In this document: positions 27,239 through 36,322 of the stretch, in pieces | How the letters are laid out: each line of letters starts with the position of its first letter | Position numbering within the stretch: the stretch's first letter is position 1 | Assembly: GCF_002019855.1 (NCBI RefSeq) | Contig: NZ_CM007717.1 | Span: 7,635,750 to 7,699,749, forward strand | Origin: Streptomyces antibioticus | GTDB taxonomy: Bacteria > Actinomycetota > Actinomycetes > Streptomycetales > Streptomycetaceae | Direction: 5' to 3' | DNA: 64,000 bases | Notes under the pieces: generated by a model | What the model was told of the DNA's origin: nothing | What the model saw: the letters and a program-made list of their open reading frames with translations, nothing else | Database searches by the model: none | Made by a program: the position numbers and the translations under genes

Positions 27239-28303
27239 TCATGTCTCGCGCACCGGCGCGTACACGTCCGCGTCCAGACCGAACGTCCACGCCACTCCTT
27301 CTCTCGCCGTACGGGTCGACGGCGGCACGCGCAGCCAGTACGTGCGGTGCGTGCCGTCCGGCTCCGGGGTGGAGTTGAGGACCTCCACCATCACCACCGC
27401 CTCGTCGTTCGCGAGGTCGATCCGCCACAGCGTGCCCGTCCCGTCCCGGTGGACGGGGCGGGCGCCCGAGTCCGCCAGATAGCGGTCGTAGCCGTAGTAC
27501 TCCAGCATGACCCGGCGCAGTTCCGCGTTCTCCTCGGAGCGGATGCGCTCCGGCGTGAGCGCCGGCAGCTCCGCGAGGAACTCCGCCGGGACCGGCATCC
27601 CGCGCCACGCGTACAGCGCGAACCCGTCGGGATAGGCGAGCGCCGGACCGTCCCCGTGGTCCAGCCGGCCCGCCTCGTCACGGTGCAGGGCCACCGGACG
27701 CTCGCACACCACCGCCACCCGGGCGAACGGCCACCACCAGCCGGCGCTGCGGCACACCGCGGCCAGCCCGTCCAACGGGCCGTCCAGCATGCCGTCCTGC
27801 GTGCCGAACGCGGCGAGCCACGGCGCGTCGTGCTGTCCGAGCACCGCGTCCAGCAGGACCAGCCGGACCGCCGCGGCCTCAGGGCCCGTCTCCCGGCCGG
27901 CCAGCTCCGCGACGACCCCGGCGCGGATCCGGTCCACCAGCGACTGCGCCGACTCCCACAGCCGGCCGCCCGTCGCCGCCCAGTGCGCCGACCAGCCCGC
28001 CGCGCCCAGCTCGGCGTGCAGCCGGCCGCGCTCACGCGCCCAGGGAGCGCTGCGGACCGCCTCGCGCACACTGGGCCCCGCGTCCGTCAGCTCCCGGACC
28101 AGGGTGACCGCCGCACGCGGCGAACCGGCCCACACCACCCGCTCCGGCTCCACGAGCCCCGCCCGCCGGTACGCCCGGCGGATCCCCTCCTCGGCGGCCG
28201 CGCGGTCCGCGGGAGCCGTCGACGACGCCCACTCCCGCCACCCGCGCAGCTCGTCGGACGACTCCGCCACCGCCGTACCCCCCGTACCCACCGTGCCGTT
28301 CAC
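27239..28303 (-). CDS. DUF6745 domain protein
   Basis: 354 residues, soluble. The C-terminal half has the features I associate with DUF6745: AYPDGFALYAWRGMPVP, LTPERIRSEENAELRRVMLE and YYGYDRYL, followed by a beta-rich end. The N-terminal half is helical (REWASSTAPADRAAAEEGIRRAYR). The function is unknown. The start is a GTG at 28303. It is the second gene after the 108-residue His-rich protein (53-base gap) and so is controlled by the leftward damage-type promoter at 28735-28757, back to back with the STM4015 operon. This suggests the two operons form one functional locus. Confidence 0.78.
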   Translation of the reverse strand: MNGTVGTGGTAVAESSDELRGWREWASSTAPADRAAAEEGIRRAYRRAGLVEPERVVWAGSPRAAVTLVRELTDAGPSVREAVRSAPWARERGRLHAELGAAGWSAHWAATGGRLWESAQSLVDRIRAGVVAELAGRETGPEAAAVRLVLLDAVLGQHDAPWLAAFGTQDGMLDGPLDGLAAVCRSAGWWWPFARVAVVCERPVALHRDEAGRLDHGDGPALAYPDGFALYAWRGMPVPAEFLAELPALTPERIRSEENAELRRVMLEYYGYDRYLADSGARPVHRDGTGTLWRIDLANDEAVVMVEVLNSTPEPDGTHRTYWLRVPPSTRTAREGVAWTFGLDADVYAPVRET

Positions 28304-28356
28304 GTGCCCTGCCCCTCGCTCTCCACCCGGTCCCGACCGCTGCCCGATCTCGCCGC

Positions 28357-28683
28357 TCAGTCCGCCACGATCCGCACGGACCCGGGGACGTACTCCCGCT
28401 GTCTGATCACCCGGTACCAGCCCTTCGGCAGGGTGATCGCGGCGTGCTCCTCGTGCACCACCCGGCCGCCCTGCGGCACATGCAGCAGCAGCGGACCGAA
28501 CGGCCCCGGCTCCCGCACCAGATCACCCGGACCGACCACCGCGTGGGCGTGCCCCGTGACCTCGCCGAGCGCCAGCACCAGCCGGCCCCGCCCGTCCCGC
28601 CGCTCCTTCGGCGCCCGCGCCACATGCGCCGGCACCGCCTCCTCGGCCACGGGCACGATCAGCACATCTCCCTGCCGGTACAT
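28357..28683 (-). CDS. Small beta-rich, histidine-containing protein of the DUF6745 operon
   Basis: 108 residues, no signal peptide. It begins MYRQGDVLIVPV and carries two histidine patches, GEVTGHAHAVV and VVHEEHAAITLP, in a pattern of short beta strands reminiscent of a small cupin-like or jelly-roll barrel able to bind a metal; that fold is inference. The ATG at 28683 has GGGGAGAG upstream. The leftward damage-type promoter lies about 45 bases before the likely leader, making this the first gene of a two-gene operon with DUF6745. Confidence 0.75.
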   Translation of the reverse strand: MYRQGDVLIVPVAEEAVPAHVARAPKERRDGRGRLVLALGEVTGHAHAVVGPGDLVREPGPFGPLLLHVPQGGRVVHEEHAAITLPKGWYRVIRQREYVPGSVRIVAD

Positions 28684-28734
28684 GGCTCTCCCCTCACCGC
28701 CGGACGCACCGAACGCGCCGGCCTCATGACGACG

Positions 28735-28757
28735 ACCGTACGACCCGGCACTGACAA
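28735..28757 (-). promoter_or_regulatory. PafBC/RecA-NDp-type promoter of the DUF6745 operon
   Basis: On the minus strand: TTGTCAGTG (28757-28749), 8 nt, TACGGT (28740-28735). It fits the TTGTCRGTG-N8-TAnnnT consensus completely. Its -35-like box is separated by only 30 bp from the matching box of the rightward STM4015 promoter. Confidence 0.8.
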
Positions 28758-28787
28758 CGCCCCGAAGCCCGCCCCCGCCGACCGGCG

Positions 28788-28810
28788 TTGTCAGTGGCTG
28801 TTGGTAGAAC
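28788..28810 (+). promoter_or_regulatory. PafBC/RecA-NDp-type promoter of the STM4015-4011 operon
   Basis: TTGTCAGTG (28788-28796), 8 nt, TAGAAC (28805-28810). The first box is perfect; the -10 differs only in its last base (C for T). The operon start codon lies 75 bases further on, preceded by AGGAG. Confidence 0.72.
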
Positions 28811-28884
28811 TGCGGGCGTCAGGGATCGCACGTCACGGATCGCACGTCGGGGATCGCAGACCCCTTCCGCACAGGAGCAGCCGT

Positions 28885-29847
28885 ATGTCCTACCCCACCC
28901 ACCTCACCTCGCTGTACCGGCTGCCCGCCCACACCTTCCCGGGCCCCGAGGGGAAGACGGACGACCTGCCCGCCGCCGACTCCCGCGCCTGGCGGATCGC
29001 GAGCGACGTCTACGACGGCGAGGAGGAGTGGACGGCGGCCTTCGCCCGCTTCTGCGACACCGTCGACACCACCCGGGTGAAAGCCCTGATCGTGGGTGCC
29101 TGGGAAGGGGCGTACGACACCGACCCCTCCGACGTGATCGAGGCCCTGCTGGCCGCCAAGGACCGCTTCCCGGCACTGCGCGCGCTGTTCCTCGGCGACA
29201 TGGAGTCCGAGGAGTGCGAGATCTCCTGGATCAACCAGACCGACGTGACCCCGCTCCTCGAAGGCTTCCCCGAGCTGGAGGAGCTGGGCGTGCGCGGCGG
29301 TTCGGGACTGCGCCTGTCCGCCGTGCGGCACGAGGCGCTGCGCCGCCTCGTCCTGGAGAGCGGCGGCCTGCCCGCCGACGTCGTGCGCGGTGTCGGCGGC
29401 AGCGACCTGCCCGCGCTGGAGCACCTCGACCTGTGGCTCGGCACCCCCGAGTACGGCGGCGACAGCGAGGCCGCCGACCTGGAGCCCCTGCTGTCCGGCG
29501 GCCGGCTGCCGAAGCTGCGTCATCTGGCGCTGCGCAACAGCGAGATGCAGGACGCCGTCGCCGCGGCCGTCGCCTCCGCGCCCGTCGTCGCCCGTCTCGA
29601 GGTGCTGGACCTGTCCATGGGCGTCCTGACCGACGAGGGCGCCGCCGCGCTGCTCGGCGGCCAGCCCCTCACCCACCTCAAGAAGCTCGACCTGCACCAC
29701 CACTACCTCAGCGAACCCCTGCTGGACCGGCTGCGCGGCACGCTGGAGCCGGCGGGCGTCGAGGTCGACCTCGACCGCGACGGCGTCGACGAGGACGTGG
29801 ACGAGGACGACGGCACGGTCTGGCGCTGGGTCGCCGTGGGCGAGTGA
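28885..29847 (+). CDS. STM4015 family leucine-rich-repeat protein
   Basis: 320 residues, cytoplasmic. After an N-terminal ~100-residue cap come leucine-rich repeats: LPALEHLDLWLG, LPKLRHLALRNSEM, VARLEVLDLSMGVL and LTHLKKLDLHHHYL. An acidic tail follows (DRDGVDEDVDEDDGTVWRW). LRR proteins are binding scaffolds, here perhaps presenting a partner or target to the enzymes encoded next. The ATG at 28885 has AGGAG. The stop shares bases with the STM4014 GTG (GTGA). Together with the next four genes it reproduces the STM4015-STM4011 set named after Salmonella loci, whose function is not established as far as I know. Confidence 0.87.
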   Translation: MSYPTHLTSLYRLPAHTFPGPEGKTDDLPAADSRAWRIASDVYDGEEEWTAAFARFCDTVDTTRVKALIVGAWEGAYDTDPSDVIEALLAAKDRFPALRALFLGDMESEECEISWINQTDVTPLLEGFPELEELGVRGGSGLRLSAVRHEALRRLVLESGGLPADVVRGVGGSDLPALEHLDLWLGTPEYGGDSEAADLEPLLSGGRLPKLRHLALRNSEMQDAVAAAVASAPVVARLEVLDLSMGVLTDEGAAALLGGQPLTHLKKLDLHHHYLSEPLLDRLRGTLEPAGVEVDLDRDGVDEDVDEDDGTVWRWVAVGE

Positions 29848-31064
29848 ACACCCCGCACATGCCCGCCGCACCGCCTGCCGCACCGACGGCCTCCGTGCCA
29901 GTCGCCCCGCCCTCCGACGGCCCGCACCGGCCGCCGCGGTTCGCGGTCGTCGGCAACCCCGAGAACCGCCGCGTCACCCTCTTCGCCGACGCCGTCCGCG
30001 CGGCCGGCCTGCCCGCCCCGCGCGTCGTCGCCTGGACGGACGTCCTGCGCGACGGAGGCGCCGAGTTCGCCCCCGACGAGATCCTCCGCATCGACTCCCC
30101 GGGGGAGAACGCGCGCGTGGACCACGCCTGGCGCGGCACCGACGACCCCACCCGGGTCGAGGGCTCCGGCCGCTGGTACGCCGGTTTCACCGCCGCGCTG
30201 AGCGGACTGCGCGGCGGCGTCCGCCTCGACGACCCCGACGATCTCGCCGTGCTGTTCGACAAACGGCTCTGCCACGCCGTCCTGGACGCGGCGGGGGTCC
30301 CGGTCCCCGCCTCGCCCACCTCGGGCCCGGCCGGCACGCCGGTGCGCGGCTGGGACGACGTACGGGCGCTGATGCTGGAGCACCGGATGCCCCGGCTCTT
30401 CGTCAAGCCCGCGCACGGCTCGTCCGCGTCGGGCGTCCTCGCCGTCGAGACGGGCGGCGGCCGGATCCGGGCCACCACCTCCGTGGAACTCACCCCGGAC
30501 GGACGGCTGTTCAACTCCCTCAAGGTGCGCCGCTACGAGCGCGAGAGCGACCTCGCCGCCATCGTCGACGCGCTCGCCCCCGACGGACTGCACCTCGAAC
30601 GCTGGCTGCCCAAGGCGTCCCAGGAGGGCCGCGCCGCCGACCTCCGGGTCGTCGTGGTGGCGGGCAGGGCGACCCACGCCGTGCTGCGCACCAGCCGCTC
30701 GCCCATGACCAACCTCCACCTCGGCGGCCGCCGGGGCGACCTCGACGCCGCCCGGCGCGCCGTCGAGGCGGCAGGCGCCCGCTGGCGCGACCTGCTCGAC
30801 GTCTGCGAACGGGCGGCCGCCTGCTTCCCGCGCACCCTCTGCGTCGGCGTCGACCTGCTCCCGGCCGTCGGCTGGCGCGGCGCCGCCGTCGGCGAGGTCA
30901 ACGCCTTCGGCGACCTGCTGCCCCGGCTGACCGGACTGCCCGGCAGCGGGGCCGAGGGCCTGGACACCTACGCCACCCAGGTGGCGGCCGTCCTGCGCGG
31001 CGCGCACCTCGGCCGCGGGCGCGGCGCGCACGACCAGTACAGAACAGGAACACCCCATGCCTGA
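29844..31064 (+). CDS. STM4014 family protein (ATP-grasp-like)
   Basis: 406 residues. After a Pro-rich start come a FAVVGNPENRR strand, then ATP-grasp features: LFVKPAHGSSASGV (nucleotide loop), DLRVVVVAGRATHAVLR, and VGVDLLP followed by GEVNAFGDLLPRL, where the Glu and Asn would bind Mg-ATP. ATP-grasp enzymes join a carboxylate to an amine or thiol through an acyl phosphate, so ligation of an amino acid, peptide or small acid is the likely reaction. The GTG at 29844 overlaps the STM4015 stop, and the end overlaps the next gene by 8 bases. Substrates are unknown. Confidence 0.86.
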   Translation: MNTPHMPAAPPAAPTASVPVAPPSDGPHRPPRFAVVGNPENRRVTLFADAVRAAGLPAPRVVAWTDVLRDGGAEFAPDEILRIDSPGENARVDHAWRGTDDPTRVEGSGRWYAGFTAALSGLRGGVRLDDPDDLAVLFDKRLCHAVLDAAGVPVPASPTSGPAGTPVRGWDDVRALMLEHRMPRLFVKPAHGSSASGVLAVETGGGRIRATTSVELTPDGRLFNSLKVRRYERESDLAAIVDALAPDGLHLERWLPKASQEGRAADLRVVVVAGRATHAVLRTSRSPMTNLHLGGRRGDLDAARRAVEAAGARWRDLLDVCERAAACFPRTLCVGVDLLPAVGWRGAAVGEVNAFGDLLPRLTGLPGSGAEGLDTYATQVAAVLRGAHLGRGRGAHDQYRTGTPHA

Positions 31065-31914
31065 GCCCGAGATGCCCGTACCCCTCGACCCAGTGGACAT
31101 GAACGAGGTCGTCGGCAGTCACGACATCCTCCTCGTCACCCTCGACACCCTCCGCCACGACGTGGCCGTCGAGCTGGCCGAGGCGGGCCGCATCCCGCAC
31201 CTCGCCCGCCGGCTCCCGCACGGCCGCTGGGAGAAGCGCCACGCCCCGGGCAGCTTCACCTACGCCTCCCACCAGGCGATCTTCGCCGGCTTCCTGCCGA
31301 CCCCGGCCGCCCCCGGCCCCCACCCGCGGCTCTTCGCGGCGAGCTTCGCGGGCAGCGAGAGCACCGCCGACGGCACCTTCGTGTACGACACCCCGGACCT
31401 CGTCTCCGGCCTCGCGAAGGAGGGCTACCACACGGTGTGCATCGGCGGCGTGGGCTTCTTCAACCGGCAGGGCCCGCTGGGCTCGGTGCTGCCCGGCCTC
31501 TTCCACGAGGCGCACTGGGAACCGGAGTTCGGCGTCACCTCGCCCCACTCCTTCGAGAACCAGATCGCCCGCGCGGAGCAGGTCATCGGCGAACTCCCGG
31601 CCGAGCAGCGACTGTTCCTCTTCGTCAACGTCTCCGCGCTGCACCAGCCGAACTGGTTCCACCTGCCCGGCGCGACCCGCGAGGCCGGCGACAGCCGCGC
31701 GACGCACGCCGCCGCCCTGGAGTACGTCGACCGGCACATCGGCCGGCTCTTCGCCGCCGCGAGCAGCAGGCGCCCCTGCTTCGCGATCGTCTGCTCCGAC
31801 CACGGCACCGCCTACGGCGACGACGGCTACACCGGCCACCGCCTCGGCCACGCGTGCGTGTGGACCGTGCCGTACGCCCACTTCTTCCTGGACCCCGCCG
31901 AGGCCGCCCGATGA
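31057..31914 (+). CDS. STM4013/SEN3800 family sulfatase-like hydrolase
   Basis: 285 residues. It has the core of the alkaline-phosphatase/sulfatase superfamily: LLVTLDTLRHD near residue 26 (first metal Asp), GSFTYASH as nucleophile loop (Thr or Ser in place of formylglycine), and CSDHGTAYGDDG with GHRLGH for the second metal set. There is no export signal, so it acts in the cytoplasm, most likely as a phosphodiesterase, phosphatase or phosphotransferase. The ATG at 31057 overlaps STM4014, and the stop overlaps the STM4012 start (ATGA). Confidence 0.86.
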   Translation: MPEPEMPVPLDPVDMNEVVGSHDILLVTLDTLRHDVAVELAEAGRIPHLARRLPHGRWEKRHAPGSFTYASHQAIFAGFLPTPAAPGPHPRLFAASFAGSESTADGTFVYDTPDLVSGLAKEGYHTVCIGGVGFFNRQGPLGSVLPGLFHEAHWEPEFGVTSPHSFENQIARAEQVIGELPAEQRLFLFVNVSALHQPNWFHLPGATREAGDSRATHAAALEYVDRHIGRLFAAASSRRPCFAIVCSDHGTAYGDDGYTGHRLGHACVWTVPYAHFFLDPAEAAR

Positions 31915-33260
31915 CCACCGCCCAACTCACCAGCCCCTACCAGCACTACGTCTACGCCTACCCGCACAAGACCGCCTACCGCCCACTGCCGGACCGCCCC
32001 GCGCTCGCCGGACTGTGGGCGGACGAGCCCAAGGACGCCCTCTCCCTCTACCTCCACATACCGTTCTGCGAGGTGCGCTGCGGCTTCTGCAACCTCTTCA
32101 CCCGCGTCGGAGCCCCCGAAGGACTGACCGGCGCCTACCTGGACGCCCTGGAACGCCAGGCCGTCGCGGTACGCGAGGCGCTGGGGGAGTCGGACCAAGT
32201 CCGGTTCGCGACGGCCGCGTTCGGCGGCGGCACCCCCACCTTCCTCACCGCGGCCGAGCTGGAGCGGCTCTGCGACCTCGCCGAACACCGCATGGGCGCC
32301 GACCTGCGCGCGATCCCGCTGTCCGTGGAGGCGTCGCCCGCCACCGCGACCGCCGACCGGCTCACCGTCCTGGCCGACCGGGGCGCCACCCGCCTCAGCC
32401 TGGGCGTCCAGAGCTTCGTCGACAGCGAGGCCCGGGCCGCCGTACGCCCGCAGCGGCGCGCCGACGTCGAGGCCGCCCTCGGCCGGGTCCGCGACGCGCG
32501 GATCCCGGTCCTCAACATCGACCTCATCTACGGCATCGACGGCCAGACCGAGCGCACCTGGCGGCGGTCGCTGGACGCGGCGCTCGCGTGGCGGCCCGAG
32601 GAGCTGTACCTCTACCCGCTCTACGTCCGCCCCCTCACCGGCCTCGGCCGCCGCGGCCAGGGCCCCGACATCGGCCCCGGACCCGACCCGGCCTGGGACG
32701 AGCAGCGGCTGCGCCTGTACCGGGCGGGCCGCGACCATCTCCTCGCGCACGGCTACACCCAGCAGTCGATGCGTATGTTCCGCCGCGCCGACGCCCCCGC
32801 CCAGGGCGCCGACGACTACGCCTGCCAGACCGACGGCATGATCGGCCTGGGCTGCGGCGCCCGCTCCTACACGGCCGGGCTGCACTACTCGTTCGACTAC
32901 GCCGTCGGCATGCACGAGATCCGCGGCATCATCGACACCTACGTCACCACGACCGACTTCTCCCGCGCCGAGGTCGGCTACGCCATGGACGCCCACGAGG
33001 CGCGCCGCCGCCATCTGCTGCAGTCCCTGCTCCAGGCCGACGGACTCCCCGTCGAGGACTACCGCGCCCGCTTCGGCGCCACCCCCGCCGAGGACTTCGG
33101 CCCCGAACTGGCCCGCCTGACCGACCACGGCTGGCTCACAGGCGCTGATGGGACGATTCTGCGCCTCACCCCGGAGGGCCTCGCCCACTCCGACGCCATC
33201 GGCCCCGAGCTGTTCTCCCCGGCCGTGCGCGCCGCGATGGCCGCCTACGAGCGGAAGTGA
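31911..33260 (+). CDS. STM4012 family radical SAM protein (HemN-like)
   Basis: 449 residues. The 4Fe-4S cluster ligands are C53, C57 and C60 in LYLHIPFCEVRCGFC, followed by the HemN-type FGGGTPTFL and SVEASPAT/LSLGVQSF strands. A C-terminal winged-helix-like HemN_C part ends the protein. HemN relatives include coproporphyrinogen dehydrogenase and radical methyltransferases; this subfamily is encoded in the STM401x locus rather than with haem genes, so another substrate is likely. The start overlaps the STM4013 stop, and STM4011 begins 10 bases after its end. Confidence 0.92.
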   Translation: MTTAQLTSPYQHYVYAYPHKTAYRPLPDRPALAGLWADEPKDALSLYLHIPFCEVRCGFCNLFTRVGAPEGLTGAYLDALERQAVAVREALGESDQVRFATAAFGGGTPTFLTAAELERLCDLAEHRMGADLRAIPLSVEASPATATADRLTVLADRGATRLSLGVQSFVDSEARAAVRPQRRADVEAALGRVRDARIPVLNIDLIYGIDGQTERTWRRSLDAALAWRPEELYLYPLYVRPLTGLGRRGQGPDIGPGPDPAWDEQRLRLYRAGRDHLLAHGYTQQSMRMFRRADAPAQGADDYACQTDGMIGLGCGARSYTAGLHYSFDYAVGMHEIRGIIDTYVTTTDFSRAEVGYAMDAHEARRRHLLQSLLQADGLPVEDYRARFGATPAEDFGPELARLTDHGWLTGADGTILRLTPEGLAHSDAIGPELFSPAVRAAMAAYERK

Positions 33261-33270
33261 CCGGCCCCCC

Positions 33271-34167
33271 ATGGACCTGACCCTCCTCTACCGCGGCCCG
33301 CTCGCCTCCTGCGACTACGACTGTCCCTACTGCCCGTTCGCCAAGCGCCGCGACTCCACCGCCCAGCTCCGCGCCGACCGCGCCGCCCTCGAACGGTTCG
33401 CGGGCTGGGCCGCCGCGCAGACCGGGGACCGCCTCTCGGTCCTCTTCACCCCGTGGGGCGAGGGCCTGGTCCGCTCCTGGTACCGGCGCGCGCTCACCGA
33501 GCTGTCCCACCTCCCGCACATCCGCAGGGTGGCCATCCAGACCAATCTGAGCTGCCGCACCGACTGGCTGGACGGCGCCGACCCCGGCACCCTCGCCCTG
33601 TGGTGCACCTACCACCCGGGGCAGACCCCGTACGACCGCTTCCTCGGCAAGTGCCGCGACCTCGCCGACCGGGGCGTCCGCTTCAGCGTCGGTGTCGTCG
33701 GCCTGCCCGAACACCTCGACGCGGCCCGCCGGCTGCGCGCCGAACTGCCCGGCCACGTCTATCTGTGGATCAACGCCGCCGAGGGGCACACCTACACCGA
33801 CGCGGAGGCCGACACCTGGACGGCCCTCGACCCGCTCTTCCCCTACAGCCGCCACCCGCACCGCAGCGCCGGACTGCCCTGCCGCACCGGCGAGTCCGTG
33901 ATCTCGGTCGACGGGGAGGGCACGGTCCGCCGCTGCCACTTCGTGCGCGCCGAACTCGGCAACCTCTACGACGGCTCCTACCGGGCCGCGCTGCGCCCGC
34001 GCGCCTGCCCGCTCGCCGTCTGCGACTGCCACATCGGCTATGTCCATCTGGAGACGCTGCCGTTGTACGACGTCTTCGCGGGCGGCGTCCTGGAGCGGAT
34101 CCCCGCCGCACAGCACTCCGCCCGCGTCACGACGATCGCGACACGGGCGGAGAACCGGGACCACTGA
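33271..34167 (+). CDS. STM4011 family radical SAM protein
   Basis: 298 residues. The cluster motif C14-x3-C18-x2-C21 is in ASCDYDCPYC, followed by a short TIM-like barrel. Additional C-terminal cysteines (RCHFVRAE and ACPLAVCDCHIGY) could hold a second cluster, as in SPASM/Twitch proteins. Such proteins often modify peptides or small molecules by radical chemistry. It is the last gene of the STM4015-4011 operon and is convergent with the beta-galactosidase gene. Having two different radical SAM enzymes in one operon with an ATP-grasp protein suggests a multi-step modification pathway. Confidence 0.9.
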   Translation: MDLTLLYRGPLASCDYDCPYCPFAKRRDSTAQLRADRAALERFAGWAAAQTGDRLSVLFTPWGEGLVRSWYRRALTELSHLPHIRRVAIQTNLSCRTDWLDGADPGTLALWCTYHPGQTPYDRFLGKCRDLADRGVRFSVGVVGLPEHLDAARRLRAELPGHVYLWINAAEGHTYTDAEADTWTALDPLFPYSRHPHRSAGLPCRTGESVISVDGEGTVRRCHFVRAELGNLYDGSYRAALRPRACPLAVCDCHIGYVHLETLPLYDVFAGGVLERIPAAQHSARVTTIATRAENRDH

Positions 34168-34180
34168 AGGCCACGGGGGG

Positions 34181-36238
34181 CTACGGCGTGGGCTCCACTG
34201 CCTGGTGGAGCACGGCGACCTCGCGCGGGCCGAGGACCAGCGCGCCGTCCGCGCCCGCCGTGCCGCCGGTCAGGACCTCGCCCGCCAGTCCGGCCACCGG
34301 CACGGTGCCGTCGGTGCGGTTGACCAGGAACAGGAACCGTCCCCGCTCGCCTGCGCGCACGGTCAGCTCCACCGATCCCCGTACGTCCTCGGGGAGTTCG
34401 CTGCGCACCCCGGCCGGCTCCAGGAGCCGGGGCAGCAGGGCCCGCAGCCCGTCGACGCCGAGCCGCGTGGAGACGTACGACGCCGAACCGGCCCCCGTCG
34501 TACGGCGGGTGATCGCCGGGCGGCCCGCGTGGACGCCGGTGCGGTAGTGGGCCAGGACCTCGGTGTCGGGGTCGGCGAGGGTGATCCGGTCGGTCCACAG
34601 GGTGCCGGTGGAGGCGTCGTCCAGTTCCACGCTCTCCTCGGCGAGCAGCGGCCCGAACTCCTCGACACGGATGCCGAGAAGCTCCCGCAGGGCGCCCGGA
34701 TAGCCGCCCAGCCAGACATGGTCGTTCTCGTCGACGATCCCGGAGAAGTAGGTGGTGACGAGGTGGCCGCCCTGCTCGACGTAGCACGTCAGGTCCTTGG
34801 CGAGACCGGCGGGCACCATGTGCAGGACGGGCGCGATCAGCACCCGGTGGCGGGAGAGGTCGGCGCGGGTGGTGACGAGGTCGGCGCGGATGCCGAGGGC
34901 GAGGAGCGCCGAGTACCAGTCGAGCGCCTCCTGCCGGTACTCCAGCAGCGCGGTGGGGTGCGAGTCCTGCTCGCTCGCCCACCACGAGTCCCAGTCGTAG
35001 ACGATGCCGACGGCGGCGCTCTCGCGCTCCGAACCGGCCACCGGGGCAAGGGCCTTGAGGGTGGCGCCGAGATCGGTGACCGCGCGGAAGACCTCGCTGT
35101 CGGGGCCGGCGTGCGGGACCATCGCCGAGTGGTACTTCTCGGCGCCCGCCGCCGACTGCCGCCACTGGAAGTAGCAGACCGCGTCGGCGCCGTGCGCCAC
35201 GTGCAGCAGCGCGTCGCGGGCCAGGTCGCCGGGGCGCTTCGCGACGTTCACGGACTGCCAGTTGACGGCGCTGGTGGAGTGCTCCATCAGGAACCACGGC
35301 CTGCCGGACGCGATGCCGCTGGTGAGGTTCGCGGAGAAGGACAGCTCGTCGCGGTCCTGCGGGCCGGGGTGGACGTAGTGGTCGTTGGAGACGAAGTCGA
35401 TCTCGCCCGCCCAGTCCGGGTAGCTCATGCCCTTGGTGTTGCCCATCACCATGAAGTTCGTGGTGACCGGGATCCCGGGCGTGATCTCCTTCAGGATGTC
35501 GCGCTCGGCGATCAGATGGTCCTTGAGGGCGTCCGAGGAGAACCGCTTGAAGTCGAGCTGCTGGGTCGGGTTGGGGTGCGAGGCGGCCAGCCGGGGCGGC
35601 AGGATCTGCTCCCAGTCGCTGTAGCGCTGCGACCAGAACGCCGTGCCCCAGGCGTGGTTGAGGGCGTCGAGCGTGCCGTAGCGGGCGCGCAGCCAGACCC
35701 GGAAGGCGCGGGCCGCGTCGTCGGAGTGGTCGTAGACGTTGTGGCAGCCCAGCTCGTTGTTGACGTGCCAGGCGACGAGCGCCGGATGGTCCCGGTAGCG
35801 GTCGGCGATCTTCCGGACCAGGCGCAGGGCGTGCTCGCGGAAGACGGGGGAGGTGGGCCGCCAGTGCTGGCGGGCGCCCGGCCAGAGCGTCTCGCCGCTC
35901 GCGGTGACGGGGAGGATCTCGGGGTGGGCGGTGGTCAGCCACGGCGGCGGGGAGGCGGTGGCGGTGGCCAGGTCGACGCCGATCCCGCCCGCGTGCAGCA
36001 GGTCCATGACCTCGTCGAGCCAGCCGAAGTCCCAGGTGTCCGGGCCCGGCTGGATCCGGGCCCAGGAGAAGATCCCCACGGAGACGATGGTGACGCCGGC
36101 CTCCCGCATCAGCCGGACGTCCTCCTCCCACACGTCCCGGGGCCACTGCTCGGGGTTGTAGTCGGCGCCGTAGGCCAGACGCGGAGCGGGGTCACCGTCC
36201 GCCCCGCGCAGCATGCGGGACTGGAGGGTGGAGATCAT
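34181..36238 (-). CDS. GH42 beta-galactosidase
   Basis: 685 residues, the usual GH42 length. The N-terminal TIM barrel starts RLAYGADYNPEQW and contains the acid/base Glu162 in HVNNELG and the nucleophile Glu319 in FLMEHST. The trimerisation and C-terminal domains follow. There is no signal peptide, so it cleaves imported beta-galactosides in the cytosol. The ATG at 36238 has GGAAGG upstream. It is the last gene of an importer operon (two permeases, binding protein, hydrolase) under the divergent LacI regulator, so galacto-oligosaccharides are the likely substrates. Confidence 0.95.
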   Translation of the reverse strand: MISTLQSRMLRGADGDPAPRLAYGADYNPEQWPRDVWEEDVRLMREAGVTIVSVGIFSWARIQPGPDTWDFGWLDEVMDLLHAGGIGVDLATATASPPPWLTTAHPEILPVTASGETLWPGARQHWRPTSPVFREHALRLVRKIADRYRDHPALVAWHVNNELGCHNVYDHSDDAARAFRVWLRARYGTLDALNHAWGTAFWSQRYSDWEQILPPRLAASHPNPTQQLDFKRFSSDALKDHLIAERDILKEITPGIPVTTNFMVMGNTKGMSYPDWAGEIDFVSNDHYVHPGPQDRDELSFSANLTSGIASGRPWFLMEHSTSAVNWQSVNVAKRPGDLARDALLHVAHGADAVCYFQWRQSAAGAEKYHSAMVPHAGPDSEVFRAVTDLGATLKALAPVAGSERESAAVGIVYDWDSWWASEQDSHPTALLEYRQEALDWYSALLALGIRADLVTTRADLSRHRVLIAPVLHMVPAGLAKDLTCYVEQGGHLVTTYFSGIVDENDHVWLGGYPGALRELLGIRVEEFGPLLAEESVELDDASTGTLWTDRITLADPDTEVLAHYRTGVHAGRPAITRRTTGAGSASYVSTRLGVDGLRALLPRLLEPAGVRSELPEDVRGSVELTVRAGERGRFLFLVNRTDGTVPVAGLAGEVLTGGTAGADGALVLGPREVAVLHQAVEPTP

Positions 36239-36322
36239 GGCGGTCCTTCCGAAGGTGGTGCAGTGGGGCGGCGCGGCCCGGGTGCCGCGCCGCCCGGTGT
36301 GATGCCGGTCCTGCGCGGAGCG

